Shown: positions 23,206 through 33,964 of the stretch, piece by piece
Position numbering within the stretch: the stretch's first letter is position 1
Layout: every line of letters starts with the position of its first letter
Origin: Rehmannia glutinosa
Lineage: Eukaryota; Streptophyta; Magnoliopsida; Lamiales; Orobanchaceae
DNA length: 64,000 nucleotides
Direction: 5' to 3'
Assembly: GCA_016081115.2 (NCBI GenBank)
Contig: CM071933.1
Location: 56,372,660 to 56,436,659 of the forward strand
Notes under the pieces: generated by a model
Told to the model about the DNA's origin: nothing
The model's input: the letters and a program-made list of their open reading frames with translations, nothing else
Databases searched by the model: none
Made by a program: the position numbers and the translations under genes

Positions 23206-23822
23206 TGCCATTAATTTATAGGAATTAAATAAAGAAAAAGAGAAAAGGGAAAATACCTAAGAAATAGGTGAATGAAAAAAAGGATTAGATAGGAGGAGCA
23301 CCGCGCGGAATCGGTCGTAATCGCCCGAGGTCGCGATAATCGCTTTGAGAAGAGGAGAGAAATGTGTGGGAAGAGGAAATGCCCCTCCCCCATTTTGGTT
23401 CTCCTTTATAAGGATTGATCAAATGGGAAGAGGATCAGGGGCGTTGATTTGAATCACATGCAACCATTTAGGTGCAACCTCGGGAAGGTGAAAGGACGTC
23501 TTGTCAGATGACGGGATGTCCTTGACATAAATGGGCGAGAAATGAATTAGGGAAACCCTAATTTAGATCGGTCTAGTCAAATTTTGAAGGTTGTGAAACC
23601 CTAATTTAGATCGGTCTAGTCAAATTTCGAAGGTTGTGAAACCCTGGTTTAGATCGGATCGATTTAATTTCGGAGGCTTCGAGGCCCTAGTTTTAGGTTG
23701 GGAAAATAAATAATTGCGAGGGAATTCGTCGAATATATGAGAAGTTCAGAGGTCGGTCAAAACTATAACGGGACAATTATGTCCGAAGTAGGCAAATTAC
23801 GTTGGGACATAATTGGGGGGAC
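23206..23822 (+). other. Probable gypsy 3' untranslated region with a 43 bp triplicate
   Basis: No gene is visible. A 43 bp unit (GAAACCCTAATTTAGATCGG...) is repeated three times at 23552-23594, 23595-23637 and 23638-23680, the third diverged. The segment ends with a G-rich tract (TAATTGGGGGGAC, about 23810-23822) directly before an LTR-like TG, which suits a polypurine tract. Confidence 0.5.
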
Positions 23823-24398
23823 TGATTAATGGGGGCCTATTTAGATCGACCTGTCTATATGGACTTGATGAAAGGCCCGGGCCGAGGATAGGCTTAGTCC
23901 CGACCTCTCGTGGCCGAGCCGACCTCCGGAGGTAAGGGCTTGACTTAAGTTTATGATTGGGCCGGGAGTTGATATTTTGGCAAGGCCCGAGCTCGGGGCC
24001 CAATAGGCCGACCTATTGGGTTGACACCCAAATGGACCAACTTCGAACTATTGGGCCTAAGAGGTTTGCGGCCCAATACGAATGATTAACCTAGGTATGT
24101 GTGTTAATTAGGGTTTTAGCACGGCTTGATGTGTACGCAACCCTAATTGCCAAACCTATAAATAGGACACGGAAAAGGTACGCCTCCAGTTAGAATTTCC
24201 ATACACGTACTTTTCACATCTGCTCGTTTTCATATATTCCCTCTGAGCGATCCCGACTTGAGCGTCGGAGTGGGTACATCGGAAAACCCTTCCGCCCCCC
24301 TCTAACGGTGGTTTTGCAGGTCTCAGTTAATCGCACGCGTCGGAACGTGGTTTTATTGGACAATGGACATTTTTGGACCGACCAATAATACCATATCA
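23823..24398 (+). repeat. Ty3/gypsy LTR-like segment (left copy)
   Basis: It starts TGATTAATGGGGGCC and ends CATATCA. TATAAATA lies at 24157-24164, followed by the GAGCGTCGGAGTGGGTAC block often found in the R region of Tat-type gypsy LTRs. A related copy lies at 28694-29237. No matching target duplication was found, so the ends are approximate. With the antisense ORF and tandem array to its left it probably is the 3' LTR of one interrupted element. Confidence 0.55.
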
Positions 24399-24550
24399 AG
24401 TTCTTTATTAAATAATTTAATATGATAATCTGTTGAGTGATTTAATTTTTCCACCATTAAATTTTCAACATATTGTTACATCAAAATCCATGACAATGGA
24501 CCTCCCCAAATCCTTATTTAGTGTCAAAAAGGCACACCCACTACTACAAA

Positions 24551-24925
24551 AATTGTTATAGACACCGGTTTTAAACCGGTGTCTATTAGTAAAACAACTT
24601 AGGTGTTAAAGCCACCGTGTTAAAAGTCTGAATCTTGACACCGGTTTAAAACCGTGTCGCTTCTTGAAAGACACCGGTTTTAAAACCGTGTCTATTAGTA
24701 AAACAACCGGTGTTAAAACCACCGGTGTTAAAAGTCGAACTTTTTAGACACGGTTTAAAACCGTGTCGTTTTCTTGAAAGACACCGGTTTTAAACCGTGT
24801 CGAGATATAAAATATCCGCTTTCAAAAGCCCCGATGTTAAAGTTTATGTATTTGACACCTAGGTTGATGAATAGACACCGTATCAAAACACTAGATTTAA
24901 AACCGGTGTCTTTTCATCTAAATAC
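24551..24925. repeat. CACTA subterminal repeats, left end
   Basis: Alternating direct and inverted copies of GACACCGGTTTTAAA and AAACCGGTGTC are spaced about 25-50 bases apart. Such repeats are the binding sites of the TnpA-type protein in characterised CACTA elements. Several copies have lost one CG. Confidence 0.85.
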
Positions 24926-25197
24926 ACCATCCAAATCTACAAAAAAAAATCCATATAAATAAACAAAATTCATTATAAACTCCAGTTCTAGCAATCATCA
25001 TAAGTTTACTACCAATTAAACATGAAATCCATTAATATTAAAGTCACCAATAGCCAAAATCCAACAAAAAGTACTAGTAGCAAAGTTTTTTCGATAAAAC
25101 AACTATAAATTCATAATCCAATTCCATCAACCTACAAAAAGACTATATAATTCAACTAAAGGCAACAAAATCCATATGATCAACATAGCTCATGCAT

Positions 25198-25277
25198 TCA
25201 AGCTTTCAAAAATGCTCAAGCTTATCCTACTCAGCCTTTAACCTTTGTTTCTCGTCACGAAGCTCATTCTTCTCCGC
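25198..25277 (-). pseudogene. Captured bHLH transcription factor exon fragment (ILR3-like, subgroup IVc)
   Basis: After a splice-acceptor-like TAG, the - strand reads AEKNELRDEKQRLKAE, a stop, then DKLEH. That is the leucine-zipper-like segment following the helix-loop-helix of ILR3/bHLH104-type iron-response regulators, where the stop position is normally Lys. The DNA-binding region is absent. The sequence decays beyond the E-H residues. The assignment rests on about 20 residues of a characteristic motif. Confidence 0.62.
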
Positions 25278-25696
25278 CTACAAACATACAAACAAAGTTG
25301 AATGATTTAGCCATTAATGTAAAAAATAAATAAAAAATAACCAATTACATTAGTAAACAACAAAACCCTTAAAAATGGAAATGTCTTTGCATCAAGTTTT
25401 TATGCCCTTGCATGCGTGACACTTGAAAGAATATTCCCGAATAACATTTCCCAGCCGATGTGCTGAAGATGGCACAATAGAAGAAATCGTGTAATTGAGG
25501 GGGTAAAGTAGAACAAAAACAAAATGCATAGTTTGGGGGGTAAAATATATTTCCTCTCATAAAAATGCTCCCTAAACGCTAAAAGGGACCATGGATTGTG
25601 TGTGTGGGGAGGAAAGCTGATTTATGAGTAGACACCACAAACAAAAAATTAACCTTTTTACAGCACTTGTCTATGGCAAGCATTTAGTAATAATAC

Positions 25697-25871
25697 CTGT
25701 CATACAATCGAGCCGCCTCTTCTTCTGAGCTAACAGTTCCCAAATGGATCTGTTTCTTGTCGACTTTAATAGCGGCTTGCCATTTCCTATTCTTATAATA
25801 GACACCTCGCATGGTACATGGTTCCTGGTTTTCAACGTGCTTCCTCCTGTGACGCTTTCTCCGTTTAATCT
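25697..25871 (-). pseudogene. Captured AP2-domain exon (At4g13040-like ERF protein)
   Basis: An apparent exon runs from an acceptor-like CAG at 25872 to a donor (CAG|GTATTA at 25697). It encodes IKRRKRHRRKHVENQEPC followed by the AP2 start MRGVYYKNRKWQAAIKVD and KKQIHLGTVSSEEEAARLYD. The Arg/Lys-rich lead-in and the KKQIHLGTV variant recall the Arabidopsis AP2 protein At4g13040. The AP2 domain is cut before its C-terminal helix ends, and no downstream exon is seen nearby. The exon itself has no stop or frameshift, which suggests recent capture. Upstream exons might lie at 26320-26630, but I cannot recognise them. Confidence 0.78.
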
Positions 25872-27094
25872 CTGGGATAATCGAAAATTGGTGGATCAGA
25901 TCAAATACAAAGGCACCAACCATTTCAAATATATATGTTAGGTTCTCTCTCATAATAGTTATTAAACAAACATTAATTGAACTGACAAAAATGTTGGAAC
26001 CATAAAGTAATTCTTACATTCCAAAAAATAGAATCACTCACTGTGCTGACAATCCACTAAACATGATAATTATAATTGATATTGTAACATCCATAATATT
26101 TATCCACAAATCTTGATGATGTAATATATTTTTGCATTGTACTCCTACCTATCTAAGATGGATCGCTTTTTTTCTCTTTTTGTTTTTTGGCATGTGGTCA
26201 TAGATCTTTTTTGCCATTTTAAACAAATTTAAAAACTGAATTTTCCATTTTCACGTAATTTCGGAAGACCTAATAAATCCAATTTCCAATAGCAAGTCAT
26301 ATTACACATCAAAGACAGATTAATAAAGGAAAAAGAAGCAAAGAAAGAAACCAAGCAAATATGACAGTTTAATTGTTCCACGACTTATTTCACAGGCAAA
26401 AAAACCTCTTTCTTCAAAAGGGTGAAAACAAATGAAGTTGCCAGGAAATAGCTGAAATAAGAACAAACCAGGAAATTGCTGAAAAAGATGCTCTTTTGAT
26501 GGGCTGGAAGTAGATAAATCTGGAGAATCTGGACATTCATGCCTGCACAAAACTATCATAATTATTTCCGTTTTACACAATAAAATAGCACAATACATCC
26601 TTTTTGAAACCAAAATGAATTGGCCCACAAAAAGAAGAAATAAGATCTGTTTATTTGCTTACTCTAGACGATGAAGATTTATATCCGAGTCCCATTTGGA
26701 CTAGCTAATTAAAGAGGCTAAACAAAAGGAATATAACCATCCTGATATCAGTCCGTTGAGCACATAAACATATCTCTAGTAAGTTCATTAAACAAAGGGT
26801 TAATTACAAAAAAGAAAATCTCAATTATCTTTCAAAATTACAAATACCCCCTTAATATTGTTTCATTTCTACAAACTACAACCTGGCCTTTGTCAAGTAA
26901 AATACAAACCTCAAGGGTCTTAAGGCATCATAGATAGTAGCAACACAAACAGAGGAATTGCAAAGCTTAGCTGGGATGGTGTCTTTTAGAACAGAGGAAT
27001 TAGGCAACATAGATTGAAACTCAAAAAATTAAATTAACCTAAAGCTATTCTCTAAATACCTTTTGATAGTAGCAACACATAAACACCTTCTCTA

Positions 27095-27399
27095 AACTAT
27101 TGATGCCGTTAGCCTGGACGTCAGCATAGCAACGACTTCTGGATCAGGTCTTGCCACAGGAAGGATGTTTTGATCAAACCTAATGACAGAAGATGCCCAT
27201 GCTTACAATTATCCAGAAGAAAATGAAAAATAAATTAATTCTAAACAAAGAGGATAGATAAAGATAGTGATATTTCAAAGTCAAAACAAATGCTTACCAT
27301 TGTGAATTCAACATAACTTCCAAATGTCATGATTGCAGCAGGATTGCCAACTTTTAAGTGTTTTACTGAATCACCAATAGCAGCAATTATACCCACAGC
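27095..27399 (-). pseudogene. Captured zinc-binding dehydrogenase (quinone oxidoreductase-like) fragment, two exons
   Basis: Exon 1 (27399-27298) follows a TAG acceptor and ends ATG|GTAAGC. It encodes 34 in-frame codons including GIIAAIGDSVKHLKVGNPAA and MTFGSYVEFTM. Exon 2 (27180-27095) encodes LPVARPDPEVVAMLTS and LTASI, but has a TGA two codons in and a 2-base deletion. Together they match the N-terminal catalytic to cofactor-domain junction of medium-chain dehydrogenases of the ZADH2/prostaglandin-reductase-3 type. The intron between the exons is retained. No cofactor-binding Rossmann segment remains. Confidence 0.72.
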
Positions 27400-27716
27400 C
27401 TACAGAAAAAGACCATGCTAGTGAACTGATCTTGGAAAAAATAAATGATAACACTACTTTTCAACAGAACAATTTTCGTTTTTCAAACCACACCCAAACA
27501 ACTAAAAAGAAAAACCGTCTTAAGAAAATTGCAATTTTGAAACAACCAAGATCAGCGTTAATCGTCTTCTGAACCGAGGATTTGCTGCAAATCACTGAAG
27601 GGACTGAATTACAACAAAATTTCCAAGTGTCTATCAGCAAAACCCACATTAAGTAGTTCACCCGCATCTAATAAAAACAAGCAAAGATATAACTGATCCG
27701 ACCAGCAAGCACTAGT

Positions 27717-27905
27717 CTACTTGATCTTCTTCTTTGGCCTCAACTGCAGAAAAAACATGCATAAAATTGTAAGATGCCCCAATCAAACCCATATTAATTA
27801 TTTGATACATACGACGAGAGCATATCGCGACTATAAACCTGGTTGCTGTGTCCACACTTCTTTTTCCTGAAGTTGACAGCACGAGGGTGCAAACGAGCGT
27901 AACAC
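27717..27905 (-). pseudogene. Captured last two exons of ubiquitin-ribosomal protein eL40
   Basis: Exon 1 (27905-27839) starts after TTGCAG and encodes CYARLHPRAVNFRKKKCG then HSNQ. The donor is CAG|GTTTAT. Exon 2 (27743-27717) starts after CTGCAG and encodes LRPKKKIK and the stop TAG. This is the invariant C-terminus of eL40, made as a ubiquitin fusion; the one deviation seen is Phe where a zinc-binding-region Cys is usual. The intron (27744-27838) keeps both splice sites. The ubiquitin part and first ribosomal exon are absent. A GC-rich leader-like segment at 28545-28610 could belong to the same captured locus. Confidence 0.87.
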
Positions 27906-28693
27906 CTGCAATACAAGATTTAGTTTATAGTCAAAACAAATATCAAATTAAACTATCAATTACATTCGTATGAGTTATGACCAGAAACACACACCTCACA
28001 TTATACAGTTTCGACATGTATTCGAGTGACCATAGTACTGATATTCAATCATGTGAAACAATATATAGTAGTATTCAATCTGATATATCTTTCTGTATAA
28101 TTGGAACACCAAAATTTCTTGCAACTACTCAAGACAATGAGCACTCAATAAATTTGCAACATTGTAATCCAGTTCAGACACAAACACCACACAAACATAT
28201 TAAATGCAACATTTCAATTAAATTTACATATAGTCGTGCAAAATCATGAATCGAAACAGGTAAAGACAATTTAACAGATAGTCGGCCAAACCCATCAAAC
28301 TAAAACCCAATAGGGGAATTCCTAGTTGGAGTTTAAGCCCCGTTTCCAATAAATTATACTTCCTAAAAAAATGAAACCTACTTCACAGAGTAAAAACCGT
28401 GAATATCCGAAATATCCCAAATATCAACAAATCCTAGTTCATAAAGCAAAACCCTAAGTTCGAACAAAAATGGATTTAAGCCTAAAATTGATAAAACCAA
28501 ACTTAGTAAAATATAGCTATAATACCTAAACGTTGATTTTCCGGTTGTGCAACGGCGGTGGACGAGCAGCGGTGAGCTAGCCGCAAAGAGAACGAGACAC
28601 TGAGGGTGGAAGAATCAGGGTACTTGGAGCAGCAATGTTTAGGCACTATAGCATTCATAAATTATTGAATGAAAAAGGGGAAAAGGGAGCAAG

Positions 28694-29237
28694 TGATGGG
28701 GGTCTATTTAGACCGACCTGTCTCTATGGGCTTGATAAAAGACCGAGCTAATGGTAGGCTTGGACGGGCCGACCTCCAATGATCGAGCGACCTATTGGCC
28801 GACCGGGCCAACTTAAGGGTTTACCGACCTATTGGCTGGACCCAGGCTAACTTAGGGCCTACCGAATTGTTGGGCCGGATGTTAGAATGGATCAACTTAG
28901 AAACCTGCCGATCTCTCGGGCTTGATAGATTTACGGCCCAATACGGGTGATTAACCTAGGCCTGTGTGTTAATTAGGGTTTTAGTGTGACTTGATGTTTA
29001 CGTAACCCTAATCCCAAAACCTATAAAAGGGGCACAAGTAAGGTACGGCGCTAGTTAGACTCAATATACTTTGTTGCACTTTTAATATTTCTTCTCTCTA
29101 AAACCGACATCGACTTGAGCGTCGGAGTGGGTACGGAAAAACCCTTCCGCTTCCCTTCTAACGGTTGTCAGCGCGGGTTCTCGTGTCATCGTGTGGCGGA
29201 GCGTGGATTATTGGGTGGTGGTATTTTCAAGTCACGA
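28694..29237 (+). repeat. Ty3/gypsy LTR-like segment inside the CACTA element
   Basis: It starts TGATGGGGGTC after a purine-rich stretch and contains TATAAAA (29022-29028) and the GAGCGTCGGAGTGGGTAC block. It is similar throughout to 23823-24398. No target duplication was found. It is either a solo LTR inserted into the CACTA element or another captured fragment. The 29238-29800 stretch after it holds no recognisable gene; a G-box-like CCACGTGC lies near 29320. Confidence 0.6.
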
Positions 29238-29804
29238 AAGAAGACTAAAGAGACAAGCGGTGGATCGACCGACAACATCCTGGCCGTCATAAATGCCACG
29301 ATGCACGGTCCCAAACGTGCCACGTGCGAGGACACCTTTACGATCAACTTAGATGGGTCAATCTCCCACTCTTGCCTCTGTCTCGCCTCACCCGGCAGCG
29401 GGGAGAGATAGTCGCGACGGTGGTGGTAGAGGTGGTGGAGGGTTAGTCATCTTGATTCGACGTCTTCTTGTTCTTCTCCATAGTTAAAACCCTATTTAAG
29501 TGTCTTCTCATCCAAACTTTTCAAATCTATTTGATCTGCCCTCACAAACCCATTACTAGTGCTTTTCTCCATTTCTCTCAGTGTTTCAGTGCACCAATAC
29601 TTCAAATATATACTTTATTTACATATATAAATTTGTGGTATTTGGACTATGGAGTAATATTTTTTTTTGTTGGGGAGGGGGTTGGTTACAGGAGAATTAT
29701 TGGAGGAAGAATATGGTAATTTAATTAGAGGAAATGGATTGGTGAGGGAGGGGGGAGAAATTGTGTACGTAAATGTAATGTGTATTTATGGGAGAGCAGC
29801 GCCA

Positions 29805-30125
29805 TAAGACACCGGTTCTTTAGACCGGTGTCGAAAGATCTGATTTCTAAAATATTATAGACACCGGCTCTCGAACGATGTCAAAATAACCGCTATCTAA
29901 TCTAAAATAATTTATATAAATAGACATCGGTTATAAAATCCGATGCCAAAACCGGTGTCTATTTGGGAAATACTTTTAAAATAGACACCGGTTCTAGAAA
30001 ACCGCTGTTGTTTATCAAACGACAACAATAATTAGACACCGGTTTCGTACAAAACCGCTGTTATATGGGAAAAGACACCAGTAAAATCTAAAACCGGTGT
30101 CTTTTTCGTGGTGTCTATCAGCAGC
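29805..30125. repeat. CACTA subterminal repeats, right end
   Basis: Repeated GACACCGGTT and AACCGGTGTC words in both orientations mirror the left end and stop ~15 bases before the terminal TTGTAGTG. Confidence 0.85.
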
Positions 30126-30141
30126 TTTTCTTGTAGTGACC

Positions 30142-31839
30142 CTTTATTGACCAATTCATGTATGTTCTATTAGAATACATAAGTTGATATGTTATCTGCC
30201 TAGAAAAGTCTACCGTTTGCACTACTTTTGACTAAACTTCTGTTCCTATGTCTTTAGTTATTTCTATCTTTCACCACTTTCCTACCAACCTAAAAGGTGA
30301 AAATTGGTTATGTAGCTTTCACAACCTCAAGATATTTGAAGGTTATATATAAATGCTATATATCACGTATTAGCTCTATATTATAGTATATAAATCAGAT
30401 AATTCTAATTAATTTCTAAATTAGGTTTTGATTCTGATTAGACAATTTCTTGAATCCATAACTCAAGTTACAAATTGCTAACATATTGAACTATTTAAAT
30501 TTAATTAGATTGTTCGGCGATTAATTACCATAATCCTGGAAGGCTGGAAGTAATATATAAATATATATATAATAAGAGAGTATTCTTAAAATAGTAACTC
30601 TTACTTTCCCGCCCAATTTTCAGTTTCTAAAAACAATAAATTTTTTTTTTTGCTTTTTGGATCTTTGGTGGTCAACTTTATTTGAATAAATCACTTTTTT
30701 AAGTTATATAAGAGATAAAGTTATATAAGCTTTCCAAATTTGTATGTGGACTGCATTAACTATTATATTTGTCTTTTCCTTTTAATTTTAAACTTTAATA
30801 ATTTTTTCTGTTTTATATCCATTTTTGATGTATGATATATCCAATTAATCATCTTTTTACAGTCTTCAGTTTCACACCTATATTGCATATATAAAATAAA
30901 ATAATAAACATAATAAATAAAAGAAAATATATGATACATTTACTCATTATTTTATAATGGGCTTTAAAAATTATGCATTTGAGCTACTGGACATCAATTT
31001 GTATATTCATGTATTTTGACTATCTATAATACATGTATAGTTTATATTTGAGCTTATCTCATCTCTTCATAATTATATAGAATTGTATTTAAGTTGATTA
31101 AATTTAATCAAAAAATATTTATTTTAATTGAAGAAAATATCTCAAAATATATATCTAAATATTATATATATATATATATTATATATCCATACATGATATT
31201 ATAATTATATATATTCATGTAAGAAGAAATAAAATTTTTATTTAATATCAAATTATATTCATAATAATGTATGTAGAAAATTACTTCTTATATTTATTAA
31301 CATACTTTTCGTGTTAATAGATTTTTTTTATTTGTTGACTATTATTTCATTAATTATTGTACTTAGTTCTCCTATTATCTTATATACACGTGTTAACTTT
31401 TCATTTATTTTACAATGAGCTTTTGTAAAAAGCTTTGCCACCAATTTACACATACAACCAACTTTGAAAAATAAATTTTTATCCAAATTTACTACTATAA
31501 CCTTGAAAAAAAGTGTGACACCAATTTTTACACTTATTAAAAATCTAGACATGACTAAAACGAAATAGGCGATATAGGTACGCTTATGCGCGTTCTATGA
31601 AAAATCACTTTTCAAAGATGGAACAGAAATACACAACTTTGAATATTGTATTATTTATAATTATGAAGATGGTATTTTTTTTTTCTTTTTTGACTTGATC
31701 ATCAATAAAAAAAATATTAAATAATATTTTATGTCTATTGTTTAATGCTATATCAAAGTTATTATAATACAGGAGATATAATTCATAGAATTATTAGGAA
31801 AATGCACATGTCACAGTACAAAACGAAAGCCTCACAAAT
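30142..31839. other. AT-rich intergenic DNA without a supported gene
   Basis: About 1.7 kb of low-complexity AT-rich sequence with an (AT)n tract at 31160-31182. The open frames are short and show no family signature. Part of it may be the body of the Helitron ending at 31876, whose 5' end I could not fix. Confidence 0.6.
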
Positions 31840-31876
31840 ATACACCCGTGCCGTGCATCGCAGGGTAAAACACTAG
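31840..31876 (+). mobile_element. Helitron-like 3' terminus
   Basis: ACCCGTGCCGTGCATCGCAG, GGTAAAACA and CTAG are followed by T. A GC-rich hairpin a few bases before a terminal CTAG, inserted before T, is the hallmark of Helitron 3' ends, and the CCCGTGC...CGCAGGG form is common in plants. The hairpin stem has lost one base. No rolling-circle replicase was found, and no 5' TC end could be assigned. Confidence 0.5.
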
Positions 31877-31919
31877 TTCATAATAATCTAGTGTATATTA
31901 ATGATAAGGATGGCATGAT

Positions 31920-32575
31920 CATAGACGGACTCACGCTCCTTGTTCTTTTTTAAATACTATTACTATTATCTTTAAAAATTAGATATGAATTTTTTTTTTA
32001 AACAAGAAAAACGAATTTTGCCTCAGCCCATTGGGCGGCTATCTGCCCATATATATGAGAATAACAAAGAAATCAAAAGCAAAACAAAAATAAAAAATGG
32101 TATTTCAGAAGAGCATTAGAACCACTATTTTTAACGGGAAAAAACATGATTGTACCAAATCAAGTAGAAACGAATTTGATACAAAAGAACTATTCCAACA
32201 TATCCAGAACTCTTGCACAAAAGATGGTACGGACAAAAATACATGAGGCGTATCCATTTGTCTATTTGCTTATAACACCTGCGGCATTAGTTCTTCCAGT
32301 TGAAACTACTATAGCTGAAAGATAATTTTTTGCAATGAATATCATAAAGAATTGCCTACACAATTGAATGAGAGATTAATGGATGAATGATAACTTGTTT
32401 GTTTATATTGAAAAAGAAGTTTTTGATAGTGTTGATAATGAATCTATTATGAAAAATATTTCAGTCCATGAATACTCATAGATTTAATTGTAAATGCTAG
32501 ATTGCTTAGTAATAGAAAATTTATTTTTGGTGTATTTTGTGCCCCCGTTATACAAAATTTCTAGATCCGTTCTTG
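31920..32575 (+). mobile_element. Decayed hAT element with 8 bp target duplication
   Basis: GGCATGAT occurs at 31912-31919 and again at 32576-32583, directly outside the ends CATAGACGGACTC and the inverted match AGATCCGTTCTTG. The ends resemble those of the nearby MITE. It holds a hAT dimerisation remnant in the + orientation. At 656 bp it is a deletion derivative. Confidence 0.78.
32245..32480 (+). pseudogene. hAT transposase C-terminal dimerisation domain remnant
   Basis: The + strand frame reads AYPFVYLLITPAALVLPVET, then TIAER, a stop, FFAMNIIKN, and later YIEKEVFDSVDNE. This is the pattern of the hAT dimerisation domain (YPxVYxL....LPVxTxxxERxFSAMxIIK.....YIEKxIF). In-frame stops and missing residues make it non-functional. 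The DDE part of the transposase is absent. Confidence 0.8.
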
Positions 32576-32824
32576 GGCATGATTACTTGCTATCTAATCC
32601 TAATTTTGACAAACAAATTCTACTATTAAGTCATCAAAACCGTTTTTCAAACTAGATTTTCCAACTCCAAGAAAACTTAATCCATATATGCACACCCGTC
32701 AGACAAACTTTGAAATCAATTTCTGCAACCCCTGTGCCAATGAAAGGCATGAATTCTTGTCGAAAGCCACACGTCATGCATGATAAAAACACCACATACA
32801 TACATGTACACACTCGTGTGCGTG

Positions 32825-33014
32825 CAATGGCGGAGCCATGATGATTTAGTAGGGTGGGCCGATACATGAAAATGGGTGGGCCGGATAGAAAATTCAAGAA
32901 AAAACAATACAAATTATAACTAACTTTTTTTTAAAAAATTTTCCACTAAAAATTTTTTTATATACAAAGGGGTGGCCAGGGCCCAAGTTGGCTCAAATTC
33001 CAGATCCGCCCTTG
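32825..33014. mobile_element. hAT-type MITE, 190 bp
   Basis: The ends are CAATGGCGGAGCC and the inverted GATCCGCCCTTG. A perfect 8 bp target duplication TGTGCGTG lies at 32817-32824 and 33015-33022. It has no coding capacity. The terminal sequence is shared with the hAT remnant at 31920-32575, a plausible relative of its source. Confidence 0.9.
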
Positions 33015-33022
33015 TGTGCGTG

Positions 33023-33964
33023 TGTATAATTGTAGGCAAAAACTCATGTAGGAAGTAGCGTAGCCACATAGAGACCAGTGTGGTCGATGGACCGCACTGG
33101 ATTTCGGAGTCGCTGTAGTACGCCGAATCTCAAACTACTCGTTTGACCAAAATACCAGAACACTATGTAATATTAAAATGACATTGTATGAATAATTTAT
33201 TAATTAAAAGGAATAAACTATGACGAATGTTTCTGTTTAATGAAATGATATTAAAAGCAATTGAGAAATTCTTAAATAAATTACTAAACTTACACAACAC
33301 TAAATACACTCATTCGTCTGATGCACATCTATATATAAATATATGATCATTTACCTTAAAAGTTAATTTGTGTGTGATGAGATGAATTGCATGTTAAATA
33401 TATAATATGATACATAGCTATACACGTGTGCATGCATGAGTGATTTATGTGATTGTTTGTATAGATATATGTTTAACACTTATACGGATGGGAATTATAA
33501 CAGCCTTAGTAGCAAGAATAGATATATATGTACTTGAACACTGATCTAATATCTAGAAAGTACACATGCAAAGCTGCCATGATATACACCTCATGCAACC
33601 AATTAAGTCATTCAATTAAAGGTTAGTTCGAGGCGGCATATTTGCTTTATAAATAGAGCTGAAGTTCAGCTTTAAACAAAAGACAAAATATAGAATAGAA
33701 ATAGATGGAAATAAAAGAAAGCGATAGAGGCAGAGAAGAAGGGTAGCAACATATTTGAATCGAAAGACCACTACATCATCATTATTCATATTTTCAAAAT
33801 ACCGGATAAAGGTGGGGTAACTCTTGATCCGTAAGTGTGTCGTACTGTTATAATCATTGTTGTTTCATGTGTCGTTTATCTGAACAAATGAATGGACTCT
33901 CCTTTGGGAAATCAAAAAATGAACGAATGGGATTCACTTTCGGGTAATCCAAATGAAATGAATC
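33023..33964. other. Intergenic DNA, probably including part of an old LTR
   Basis: No gene is visible. A short foldback (CCAGTGTGGTC...GACCGCACTGG, 33077-33104) resembles the end of another hAT-type MITE without its partner. The last ~150 bases (33830-33964) appear to continue across the chromovirus into 42746-43145 as an older LTR. Confidence 0.5.

Larger units (their letters stand above)
24539..30138. mobile_element. CACTA (En/Spm) transposon carrying host gene fragments, non-autonomous
   Basis: The left end is CACTACTACAAAAA and the right end TTTTCTTGTAGTG, the terminal inverted repeats of CACTA elements. The 3 bp target duplication ACC is present on both sides (24536-24538 and 30139-30141). 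Both ends carry arrays of GACACCGGTTTTAAA-type subterminal repeats. No TnpA or TnpD coding sequence is visible over 5.6 kb, so it depends on another element. Inside are - strand pieces of a bHLH, an AP2, a zinc-binding dehydrogenase and an eL40 gene, some with introns, plus an LTR-like segment. Introns in the fragments argue for capture at the DNA level. Confidence 0.93.

Noticed and set aside
27717..28610. A real eL40 host gene
   Set aside because: Only the last two exons are present, they lie inside CACTA ends with target duplications, and neighbouring fragments from unrelated genes share the element.
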